Source of the DNA: Verrucomicrobiota bacterium
GTDB lineage: Bacteria; Verrucomicrobiota; Verrucomicrobiia; Chthoniobacterales; UBA10450
Direction: 5' to 3'
Assembly: GCA_003218475.1 (NCBI GenBank)
Contig: QHNR01000007.1
Coordinates: forward strand, 1-33,611
DNA: 33,611 nucleotides
The notes under the pieces were generated by a model. The model had not been told where the DNA came from, did no database searches, and worked only from the letters and a program-made list of their open reading frames with translations. The stretch's first letter is position 1; every line of letters starts with the position of its first letter. Positions 6,592 to 14,693 of the stretch are shown here, in pieces. A program made the translations under genes and the position numbers.

Positions 6592-9045
6592 ATGCAAACG
6601 CTTTGGCAGGATCTCCGTTACGGCGTGCGGATGTTGCTTAAGCAGCCGGGCTTCAGCCTCACTTGCATCGCGGCGCTGGCCCTCAGCATCGGTGCAAACA
6701 CTGCGATCTTCAGCGCTGCCAACGCACTTCTGCTTCGGCCGTTACCAGTTGAGGACATCGATCGCGTAGTTGTCCCGGTCACGTTACGGGAAGGGTTTGA
6801 TCCTTTCGGATCCCCGTTCTTAGAGTACGCCGCATATCGGGACCGGGCTCATTGTTTCGCCAGCAGCGGTGTCGCGACGGCACGTTCCTTCAATTTAACC
6901 GGCCAAGGTGAGGCGGAACGTGTCCGGGGCGCCACCGTGACGGCCAATTACCTGTCGACGTTGGGCACAAAACCGGTGCTCGGTCGGACATTTTCAGCTG
7001 ATGACGATCGACCAGGTGGATCGCCAGTGGCGTTGATAAGCTATGGGCTTTGGCAGAAGCATTTTGGTGGCAACGGCGACGTCATCAGTCAATCACTCAA
7101 TCTCGACGGACGAAATTACAACATCATAGGCGTAATGCCTCCGGGGTTCGATCTCCCTGGCATCGCCGATGTTTGGGTCCCGTTGCAAACGGACATCGAC
7201 AGTTTGCCTTTGACCGAGCGCGCAGCGACGAACAATACGATTGTCGCGCGGCTACGGCCGGGCGTCAGTTTGGGACAGGCGGATGCAGAACTAAAAGCGA
7301 TCGCGCACCAACTCGAACAAGAGTATCCCGATTTTCGCCGCGGGTGGACGGTGAAAGTACTCTCGCTTCGTCAGGATTTGCTGGGCGATTTGGAAGGTCG
7401 AGTGCACAACGCGTTGTTCGCGCTCATGGCCGGGGTCGCATTTCTTTTGCTGATTTGTTGCGCAAACATAGCCAATCTGCAATTGGCTCGTGGAGTCGCG
7501 CGCGAACGAGAACTCGTACTGCGACGCGCGCTTGGCGCGGGGCGTTGGCGCATTGCCAGACAACTTCTCACCGAGAACATACTTTTGGCGGTGATCGGTG
7601 GGACGGCCGGTCTGCTTCTCGCGTACTGGCTGCTTCCGATTCTCGTAGCCCTGAATCCGATTCAAGGAATTTCGCTGGCTGCCTTTTTCCACAATTTTTC
7701 AATCGACCAGCGGGTTTTGGTCTTTGCTTTGTGTGTCAGCGTTCTTACGGGCATCGCCTTTGGGTTGCTGCCGGCCCTTAAAGGCGCTGGTGCGCATGAG
7801 CTGATGCCGCGAATCAAGCAGGGTGATCAACGCAGTGGCGGCGACGTTGCCGGCCGCCGGTGGTTAAAGGGATTGATCGTGGCTGAGATCGCGATCGCGT
7901 TGACGCTTCTGGTTTGCGGTGGGTTGATGGTGCAAAGCTTTCAGCGACTGCAACACGTAGCTCTCGGCTTCAGTCCCGACAATCTCCTGACGATGAAGAT
8001 GGTGTTGCCGCTCTCGAGATATTCGGAATATCGCCAGCGCATCGCGTTTGCGGATGAGGTGGTTGAACGGACTCGGAATCTAGCCGGCGTCGTTTCTGCC
8101 GGAATGACGACAAACATTCCGCTCGAGCGCGAGACGGCTTACGACGCAATCTTCGATGTTGAAGGGCGGCCATCTGCAAACCCGAACGACGTGCCAATCA
8201 CAGCGCACCGGATCGTTAGTCCGGGCTATTTGGAAACGATGGGCGTTACATTGATCAGGGGCCGATTAATCAACAAAAGCGATCGTGCCGACAGTTTGCC
8301 TGTTGTTGTTGTCAGCGACGAGTTCGCGCGACAGGGTTGGCCGGGAGAAGACGCAATCGGCAAACGGGTTCGTCGCATTCGCGCCGGACAGATCTTTCCA
8401 TGGATGACCGTCATCGGCGTGGTCAAAGACGTGAAGGAGGATCTCTTCAATTACCGGATCAATCGCCCGGTCTGGTATGTCCCTTACGCGCAGGTGGAAA
8501 ACAATTTCCCGCTCAACCTCGTCGTGCGGACACGCATCGATCCAAAGTCGCTCACCGCCGCCTTGCGTGATGTCGTCCGTACAGCCGATCCGGACCAACC
8601 CGTCTCAAACATCATGACAATGAACACGATTCTAAACAGCGTGCTCGTGACCGAGCGTTTCGGTGCGGTTTTGATGGGAACGCTGGCGCTTTCGGGCCTG
8701 ATGCTCGCATCTATTGGGCTCTACGGTGTGATGGCCTATGCGGTGAAACAGCGAACAGGAGAGATTGGGTTGCGGATTGCGCTGGGCGCGCAGCGGAAGC
8801 ATGTCCTTGCTCTGTTCATCGGAGAGGGTATGAAGCTGACCTTCTTGGGCGTGATCATTGGATTGATCGCGGCCTGGGCCGCAACACGGCTCTTGGTTAG
8901 CTTGCTTTTCGGCCTGGGCGCAACAGACACCGCCACCTTCTGCGCCATCACTCTGCTTCTTGCTCTAACCGGATTGATTGCCTGTTATTTTCCTGCACGC
9001 CGTGCGCTGAGTGTCGATCCAGTAATCGCGCTACGCGCCGAATAG
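6592..9045 (+). CDS. ADOP/MacB-like ABC permease 2
   Basis: An 817-residue duplicated permease. It begins MQTLWQDLRYGVRMLLKQPGF and ends YFPARRALSVDPVIALRAE. Helix 1 is at about 18-44, the first FtsX block starts near 274 (ALFALMAGVAFLLLICCANIANL), the second half begins near 424, and the last FtsX block starts near 690. The cytoplasmic loop RTGEIGLRIALGAQRKHVL is of the type that contacts the ATPase in this fold. It starts 7 bp after permease 1 and ends 8 bp before permease 3, so translation is probably coupled. It is clearly divergent from permeases 1, 3 and 4, so this is an old duplication rather than a recent one. Confidence 0.92.
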   Translation: MQTLWQDLRYGVRMLLKQPGFSLTCIAALALSIGANTAIFSAANALLLRPLPVEDIDRVVVPVTLREGFDPFGSPFLEYAAYRDRAHCFASSGVATARSFNLTGQGEAERVRGATVTANYLSTLGTKPVLGRTFSADDDRPGGSPVALISYGLWQKHFGGNGDVISQSLNLDGRNYNIIGVMPPGFDLPGIADVWVPLQTDIDSLPLTERAATNNTIVARLRPGVSLGQADAELKAIAHQLEQEYPDFRRGWTVKVLSLRQDLLGDLEGRVHNALFALMAGVAFLLLICCANIANLQLARGVARERELVLRRALGAGRWRIARQLLTENILLAVIGGTAGLLLAYWLLPILVALNPIQGISLAAFFHNFSIDQRVLVFALCVSVLTGIAFGLLPALKGAGAHELMPRIKQGDQRSGGDVAGRRWLKGLIVAEIAIALTLLVCGGLMVQSFQRLQHVALGFSPDNLLTMKMVLPLSRYSEYRQRIAFADEVVERTRNLAGVVSAGMTTNIPLERETAYDAIFDVEGRPSANPNDVPITAHRIVSPGYLETMGVTLIRGRLINKSDRADSLPVVVVSDEFARQGWPGEDAIGKRVRRIRAGQIFPWMTVIGVVKDVKEDLFNYRINRPVWYVPYAQVENNFPLNLVVRTRIDPKSLTAALRDVVRTADPDQPVSNIMTMNTILNSVLVTERFGAVLMGTLALSGLMLASIGLYGVMAYAVKQRTGEIGLRIALGAQRKHVLALFIGEGMKLTFLGVIIGLIAAWAATRLLVSLLFGLGATDTATFCAITLLLALTGLIACYFPARRALSVDPVIALRAE

Positions 9046-9053
9046 CCAACTTA

Positions 9054-11498
9054 ATGCAAACGTTTTTTCAAGACCTGCGTTTCGGCTTCCGAATGCTTCG
9101 GCGTAGTCCCGGTTTTTCCATTCTGGCGATTCTTTGTTTGACACTTGGCATTGGCACGAACGCGGCCGTGCTCAGTTGGATCGAAGGCATTCTGATCCGC
9201 CCCTATCCACTGGTACCGCATCAGGCCCGCATGTTTGCGCTTGTCGGCACGACCCGCGGCGTGCCGGGACATAATGGGCTTTCCTTTCCCGACTTCGTCG
9301 ATCTTCAAAAGAATTCCACACTGTTCGAGTCATTCATCGTCGATCGCATTACCGGCACAACTTTGAGCGTCGGCGACCGTGCCGAACGCGCATCGGTGGG
9401 AATAGTGTCGCCGAATTATTTCGATGCACTCGGAGTAAAACCAATCCTCGGTCGCGGATTTAGACCCGAAGAAGGGACTGGACGCAATGGGCATCCCGTC
9501 ACGGTGATCGCTTATCGAACCTGGAAAGGTCGCTACAATTCCGACCCGAACATTATCGGGCGGACGCAATTTATGAACGGCGTTCAGCATATGATCATCG
9601 GCGTCGCGCCGGAAAGATTCCACGGCACGTTCGTGGGGTACTCATTCAGTTTCTGGGTGCCGACTTCAATGCAAGAGACGTTCGACACTACGGGCTACAA
9701 ATTGGAAGATCGAGGCGCGCGCTGGATAGAGGGGTACGCGATTTTGAAACCTGGCGTGTCACGTCAGCAAGCGCAGGCCCAGCTGAATTCAATCTCGCAA
9801 CGCTTGGAAAAAGATTTTCCGGATTCGAATCGCGGCCACGAGAACCAGCTCGTCCCATTGTGGAAAACGCCGTTCAACGGCGCCGGAAACATGACGTCCA
9901 CGCTCGCGATCACGATGGCGGTGGTGTTTTTGGTTTTGCTGATCGCGTGCGCCAATGTCAGTAATCTTTTGCTCGCGCGGTCGCTCTTGCGCCGTCACGA
10001 GATGGCGATGCGCCTCGCGCTCGGCGCCGGCCGACGCCGTCTAGTCAGGCAATTGGTGACCGAAGGTTTGTTGCTTTCGCTGATCGCAGCGGTCGGCGGA
10101 ATTGCAGCCGCATATTGGTGTCGTAATGCACTCGTTCTTGCGTTTCCCCCGCCGTTGCCTGGAACCGTGATCGACTTCCCCGGCCAAATCGATTGGCGCG
10201 TGCTCGCCGCGAGCGCCGGAATTTGCATGGCATCAACCCTGTTATTTGCGCTCGTGCCCGCGATTCGCGCGAGCGATGTCGATCTTTCAAACGCGCTCAA
10301 AGCCGAAGCTGGCGGCGTTCTCGGCGGCAGCAGCCGATCGCGATTGCGTTCTGCGCTCGTACTCGTGCAGGTCTCGCTGAGTTTCATTTTACTCGCCGGC
10401 ACCGGATTGCTTTTGCAAAGCCTGATTAAAATGCGAAGCGCGAGTCCCGGCTTTAACACGAATGTGGTTTCCTCCGTGGTTGATTTGTTTTCGGCCGGCT
10501 ACAAGCTGGACCGCGCCAAGATTTTTCATACCCAGTTGCTGGATCGTGTGCGGACACTGCCTGGCGTTGAATCGGCCGCACTTACGCGTGTGATTCCGTT
10601 TAGTTATAACGTTTTTTCTTCGGCACCCATCGAGGTCGACGGATACCAGCCGCCGCCGAACGAACAACCGACAGTGGAGTATGTGGAAGTCACGGAAGAT
10701 TACTTCACGACGCTTGGAATCCCGATTATTTCCGGCCGCGAGTTTATGCGCACCGACGACGAGAATGTGCCGCCGCTGGCAATTATCAACGAAACGATGG
10801 CCGCGAAATATTGGCCAGGAAAGAATCCGGTGGGCCAACGCCTCAAGGCCAAAGATCGTTGGCTGCAGATCGTCGGGATCGCCAGAAATTCGAACTACCG
10901 CAGCAAAACTGAGACGCCCGTTCCATTCTTTTACGTACCGCTGCGGCAGAATTTTCGCGTGCAAAACACTCTGCTCATTCGGACGCCTGAAACACCAGGC
11001 GCGATGATGAACGCGCTCGCGCGCGAGGTCCACGCGCTCGATCCGAATCTGGCGCCGCTGATCACCGAGCGGCTCCAGGACCAAATTGATGAAATCAGTT
11101 ACAGCCAGCGATTAGCGGTCACGCTCGTTGCGCTTTTCGGCGCGATGGCGCTTTTCCTGGCGGCAATCGGATTGTACGCGGTGATGTCGTACACAGTTTC
11201 GCAAGGCATCCACGAGTTTGGACTCCGGATGGCGCTCGGCGCGGGCACCAAAGATCTTTTGAAATTGGTCATGTCGCGCGGAGTTCGACTGACTGCCACC
11301 GGAATTATGATCGGAGCTGCAGCGGGCATGATGCTCACGCGTTTGATGGGCAGCTTGCTGTACAAAGTGAGTCCGCGCGATCCCCTGGCGTTTGGATTGG
11401 CCTTTCTGGTGATCACGATCGCGTCCCTGGCTGCGTGTTTCTTGCCCGCCTGGCGCGCGACACGGATCGATCCAGTTCGAGCGTTACGGAATGAATAA
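9054..11498 (+). CDS. ADOP/MacB-like ABC permease 3
   Basis: An 814-residue duplicated permease with the two MacB-core plus FtsX halves. The first FtsX block starts near 284 (LAITMAVVFLVLLIACANVSNL), the second half starts near 432 (RSALVLVQVSLSFILLAG), and the final FtsX block starts near 687. The end is FLPAWRATRIDPVRALRNE; the usual LPARRA is LPAWRA here. It has ILSWIEGILIRPYPL where most paralogues read FS(L/I)(I/V)N after helix 1, making it one of the more divergent members. Its stop codon overlaps a possible upstream start of permease 4, which points to tight coupling. Confidence 0.91.
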   Translation: MQTFFQDLRFGFRMLRRSPGFSILAILCLTLGIGTNAAVLSWIEGILIRPYPLVPHQARMFALVGTTRGVPGHNGLSFPDFVDLQKNSTLFESFIVDRITGTTLSVGDRAERASVGIVSPNYFDALGVKPILGRGFRPEEGTGRNGHPVTVIAYRTWKGRYNSDPNIIGRTQFMNGVQHMIIGVAPERFHGTFVGYSFSFWVPTSMQETFDTTGYKLEDRGARWIEGYAILKPGVSRQQAQAQLNSISQRLEKDFPDSNRGHENQLVPLWKTPFNGAGNMTSTLAITMAVVFLVLLIACANVSNLLLARSLLRRHEMAMRLALGAGRRRLVRQLVTEGLLLSLIAAVGGIAAAYWCRNALVLAFPPPLPGTVIDFPGQIDWRVLAASAGICMASTLLFALVPAIRASDVDLSNALKAEAGGVLGGSSRSRLRSALVLVQVSLSFILLAGTGLLLQSLIKMRSASPGFNTNVVSSVVDLFSAGYKLDRAKIFHTQLLDRVRTLPGVESAALTRVIPFSYNVFSSAPIEVDGYQPPPNEQPTVEYVEVTEDYFTTLGIPIISGREFMRTDDENVPPLAIINETMAAKYWPGKNPVGQRLKAKDRWLQIVGIARNSNYRSKTETPVPFFYVPLRQNFRVQNTLLIRTPETPGAMMNALAREVHALDPNLAPLITERLQDQIDEISYSQRLAVTLVALFGAMALFLAAIGLYAVMSYTVSQGIHEFGLRMALGAGTKDLLKLVMSRGVRLTATGIMIGAAAGMMLTRLMGSLLYKVSPRDPLAFGLAFLVITIASLAACFLPAWRATRIDPVRALRNE

Positions 11499-11499
11499 C

Positions 11500-13920
11500 A
11501 TGAATGACTTCCGTTTTGCCGTCAGACAACTCTCAAAGCAGCCTGCCTTTGCCGCCATTGCAGTTATCACTCTCGCGCTCGGAATTGGCGCGAACACGGC
11601 CATCTTTAGCATCGTCAACGCCGTTTTGCTCCGACCATTGCCGTATCCGGACGCCGACCGGATCATGGTGTTGAACGAATCGTCCGGACCCGGGCAGGAT
11701 TATTCAGTTGCTCTGCCCGACTATTTTGACTGGCGAAACGACAACACGGTTTTTGAACATCTCGCCGCGACGCATAAGGAATCGCGGAACCTGAGTGGTA
11801 TTCCTGGTCGCGAACCCGAACGCGTCTCATGCGCTTCAGTCACTCGGAATTTTTTCAACGTCGTCGGGCTGCCGCCGGAGCTTGGCCGAACTTTTAGCGA
11901 GGACGAAGATAAAGTCGGCGCGTCCCCGGTTGTCGTGATTAGCGATCGTCTCTGGCAACGTGCGTTCGATCGCGATCGCGAGGTAATCGGTCGGTCGATC
12001 AATCTGCACGATCAAAATTTCACCGTCGTCGGCGTAATGCCACCGCAGATGATGTCGCCGCAAGACACGGATCTCTGGCTGTCGATGATGCGGCGCAGCA
12101 ACAACCCGGCATGGATGGATCGTTCCCATCACCCAATGATCTACGTCTGGGGCAAGCTCAAGCCCGGCGTGACTGTCGATCAAGCGCGCTCTGAGATGAA
12201 AGCGATCGCCGCTCGTTTGGAGAAAACTTACCCGGACACGAACGGAAAAGAGTACGCGGTGGTCACTCCACTGCTCGAAAATCTCGTGGGCAAATACCGG
12301 ACTAATCTGACTCTGCTCCTCGGTGCGGTGGGATTGGTCTTGCTCATCGCCTGCGCCAATCTTGCCAATTTGTTTGCCGCTCGCGGCGCCGCGCGGGCCA
12401 GGGAATTCGCTGTTCATGCCGCCGTTGGCGCGACGCGCGCACAAATCATTCGCAAGCTTCTGGTCGAAAGTTTTGTGATGGCTATCCTTGGCGGCGCGCT
12501 CGGGTTCTTCATCGCGGTTTGGTTGCGCGACGCCCTGATCGCTCTCGGTCCCGAAGGTGTTTCGCGATTCCAACAAATTTCCTTCGATCTCCCAGTCCTA
12601 GGTTTCACCTTCCTGGCCGCATCGCTGACCACAATTGTCTTTGGATTGTGGCCGGCCTGGCAAACATCACGCGCGGATGTTCAACTCGCGCTCAAAGCAG
12701 GTTCAGCCGGAAGCGGCGATCCGCCATCTGCCCGGCGGTCGCGCGATTGGTTTGTCATCAGCGAGATTGCGTTCACACTGGCATTGCTTGTCGCGGCGGG
12801 CTTAGTCCTCAAAAGTTTTTCGCGTCTCCAATCGCTCTCCTTAGGCTACGAGCCGCGCGCGCTCTTCACTGCGCGCTTCGAATTGCCGTGGCAAAAATAT
12901 AATGACCACGACAAGATCGACACTTTCGTCAAGCCGTTGCTTGATAAAGTGCGCGCGTTCGCAGGTGTGCAAAACGCGGCAGTCAGTTCGAACGGCCCGC
13001 TCATGGGCGGATGGCAGACTGGTTTCTGGCGCGAAGAGAATGGACGGCCGCTGCCTTCGGATATGTTGAATAGCGATCTCGAAGTCATCGGCGGTGATTA
13101 TTTTTCGACCCTTAAGGTGCCACTGTTGCGCGGCCGCACTTTTAACGAGCGGGACACGAAGGACTCGCCGCGGGTCGTGATTATCGATCAGGCGATGGCC
13201 GAACAATATTTTCCCGGCGAAAATCCGATCGGCAAACGGATCGGCGCTGATGTCGGCAACGACCAAGAAGGGTATATGATGCGCGAAATTGTCGGCGTGG
13301 TCGCCCGCATGCGTTTTCACGCGGTCGATGAAATGGCGCCCTTGCCGGTGATTTACTGTCCGTTAGATCAGGCGAAGCGAACGGGCCTCGCTCTTTTCGT
13401 AAGATCGACAATGACCCCTGTGTCACTGGAGCATTCCGTCCGCGATGCGGTTACTTCAATCGATCCTTCGCTGCCGGTTTTTGATGCGCGGCCGATGATA
13501 GATCGTGTCCACGAGACTTGGGGCGCGCAACGTCTGTTAAGTTTTCTCTTTTTAATTTTCGCCGGCCTCGCGTTGTTGCTGGCGACGATCGGTCTCTATG
13601 GTCTGCTTGCCTACACGACGCTGAGGCGCGCTCGTGAAATCGGGATCCGTCTCGCTCTTGGTGCCCGGCCTTCTCAGATTCGCGTGCTCGTTCTTTCACA
13701 CGCGATGCAATTACTTTTGTTCGGCTCCGTAATCGGGCTGATCACGGCATTTGCGGTTTCGCGGGTAATGCAAAGCGTGCTCTTCGAAGTAAAAGCAATT
13801 GATCCGAAAATTTATCTCTGCGTTGGTCTACTTCTTTTTGCCGCGACGCTTCTTGCCTCTTGGATTCCTGCGCGTCGCGCCACACTGGTCGATCCCATTC
13901 AAGCATTACGGTCCGAATGA
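11500..13920 (+). CDS. ADOP/MacB-like ABC permease 4
   Basis: An 806-residue duplicated permease from the ATG at 11500 (MNDFRFAVRQLSKQPAF). An in-frame ATG at 11491 overlaps the previous stop, but 11500 matches the MNDxxFA start of permeases 5, 6 and 7 and leaves room for ACGGAA as a weak ribosome-binding site. FtsX block 1 begins near residue 270, half 2 near 415, and FtsX block 2 near 679 (LLSFLFLIFAGLALLLATIG). The end is WIPARRATLVDPIQALRSE. It is the last permease of the first set; a 97-bp spacer with a short TTTCTGA/TTCCTGA repeat separates it from the second ATPase. Confidence 0.92.
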   Translation: MNDFRFAVRQLSKQPAFAAIAVITLALGIGANTAIFSIVNAVLLRPLPYPDADRIMVLNESSGPGQDYSVALPDYFDWRNDNTVFEHLAATHKESRNLSGIPGREPERVSCASVTRNFFNVVGLPPELGRTFSEDEDKVGASPVVVISDRLWQRAFDRDREVIGRSINLHDQNFTVVGVMPPQMMSPQDTDLWLSMMRRSNNPAWMDRSHHPMIYVWGKLKPGVTVDQARSEMKAIAARLEKTYPDTNGKEYAVVTPLLENLVGKYRTNLTLLLGAVGLVLLIACANLANLFAARGAARAREFAVHAAVGATRAQIIRKLLVESFVMAILGGALGFFIAVWLRDALIALGPEGVSRFQQISFDLPVLGFTFLAASLTTIVFGLWPAWQTSRADVQLALKAGSAGSGDPPSARRSRDWFVISEIAFTLALLVAAGLVLKSFSRLQSLSLGYEPRALFTARFELPWQKYNDHDKIDTFVKPLLDKVRAFAGVQNAAVSSNGPLMGGWQTGFWREENGRPLPSDMLNSDLEVIGGDYFSTLKVPLLRGRTFNERDTKDSPRVVIIDQAMAEQYFPGENPIGKRIGADVGNDQEGYMMREIVGVVARMRFHAVDEMAPLPVIYCPLDQAKRTGLALFVRSTMTPVSLEHSVRDAVTSIDPSLPVFDARPMIDRVHETWGAQRLLSFLFLIFAGLALLLATIGLYGLLAYTTLRRAREIGIRLALGARPSQIRVLVLSHAMQLLLFGSVIGLITAFAVSRVMQSVLFEVKAIDPKIYLCVGLLLFAATLLASWIPARRATLVDPIQALRSE

Positions 13921-14017
13921 GCCGAATTTCTGATTCCTGATTACCCGGTACTTATTTGGAAATTCTATGCTAAACCACCGACTGATCATCGCGCTGAGTC
14001 GCAACGGCTGATTCATC

Positions 14018-14692
14018 ATGATCAAGCTCCGAAATCTCGAACGCAGGTATCCGTTGGCGAAGGAGAAGTTTTTTTACGTCCTGCGTGATATCAACATCGA
14101 CATCCAGGAAGGCGAGTTCATTTCAATCATGGGCCCATCCGGCGCGGGCAAATCCACGCTGTTGCACATTCTCGGAATGCACGACCACGGCTGGCGCGGC
14201 GAATACTTTTTCCGTGAAACTGCGGTGCATCACTTGAAAACGAAGGAACGCGCTACGCTGCGGAACGAGCAGATCGGCTTCGTGTTTCAGCAGTATCATT
14301 TGCTCGATGACCTGACGGTATACGAGAACCTCGACATCCCGTTGTCGTATCGCCGGTACAGCAAAAGCGAGCGCGCCGCGCTGGTGGCCGACACGCTCGA
14401 TCGTTTCCAAATCGTTGGTAAAAAAGATTTATATCCGCGTCAACTGTCAGGGGGGCAACAACAACTGGTCGGTGTTGCGCGCGCAATCATCGCTGAACCA
14501 AAACTTCTACTCGCTGACGAACCCACGGGAAACCTGCACTCCGGTCAGGGCGAAGAAATCATGGAACTATTTCGCAAGCTCAATGACGAAGGCATGACCA
14601 TCATTCAGGTCACGCACTCGGAAAAAAACGCATCGTATGGCAAACGTACTATTCAACTGCGCGACGGCTGGATTACGAAACGAGAGCAATGA
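14018..14692 (+). CDS. ABC transporter ATPase (second) with variant signature and D-loop
   Basis: A 224-residue MacB/LolD-like ATPase and probable partner of the second permease set. Walker A is intact (GPSGAGKST, 39-47), Walker B keeps the catalytic glutamate (LLADE, Glu168), and the switch histidine is His200 in VTHSEK. Two positions differ from ATPase 1. The signature reads LSGGQQQLVGVARA (143-156), with Leu150 where Arg is usual. The D-loop reads GNLHS, with His174 where Asp is usual. The Q-loop region FVFQQYHLLDDLTVYENLDIP is well formed. It is probably still able to hydrolyse ATP. From memory this variant recurs beside ADOP permeases, so it looks like a lineage rather than a mutation; a search would settle that. 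It ends 1 bp before permease 5. Confidence 0.92.
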   Translation: MIKLRNLERRYPLAKEKFFYVLRDINIDIQEGEFISIMGPSGAGKSTLLHILGMHDHGWRGEYFFRETAVHHLKTKERATLRNEQIGFVFQQYHLLDDLTVYENLDIPLSYRRYSKSERAALVADTLDRFQIVGKKDLYPRQLSGGQQQLVGVARAIIAEPKLLLADEPTGNLHSGQGEEIMELFRKLNDEGMTIIQVTHSEKNASYGKRTIQLRDGWITKREQ

Positions 14693-14693
14693 C

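Noticed and set aside
7050-7781. 243-codon frame on the plus strand inside permease 2
   Set aside because: Out-of-frame reading of a confident gene, with Arg/Ser-rich composition and no recognisable motif.
13921-14017. Internal promoter before the second ATPase
   Set aside because: A TATGCT at 13966-13971 has no matching -35, and no second sigma-54 site is visible. The spacer holds only a two-unit TTTCTGA/TTCCTGA repeat and unremarkable sequence.
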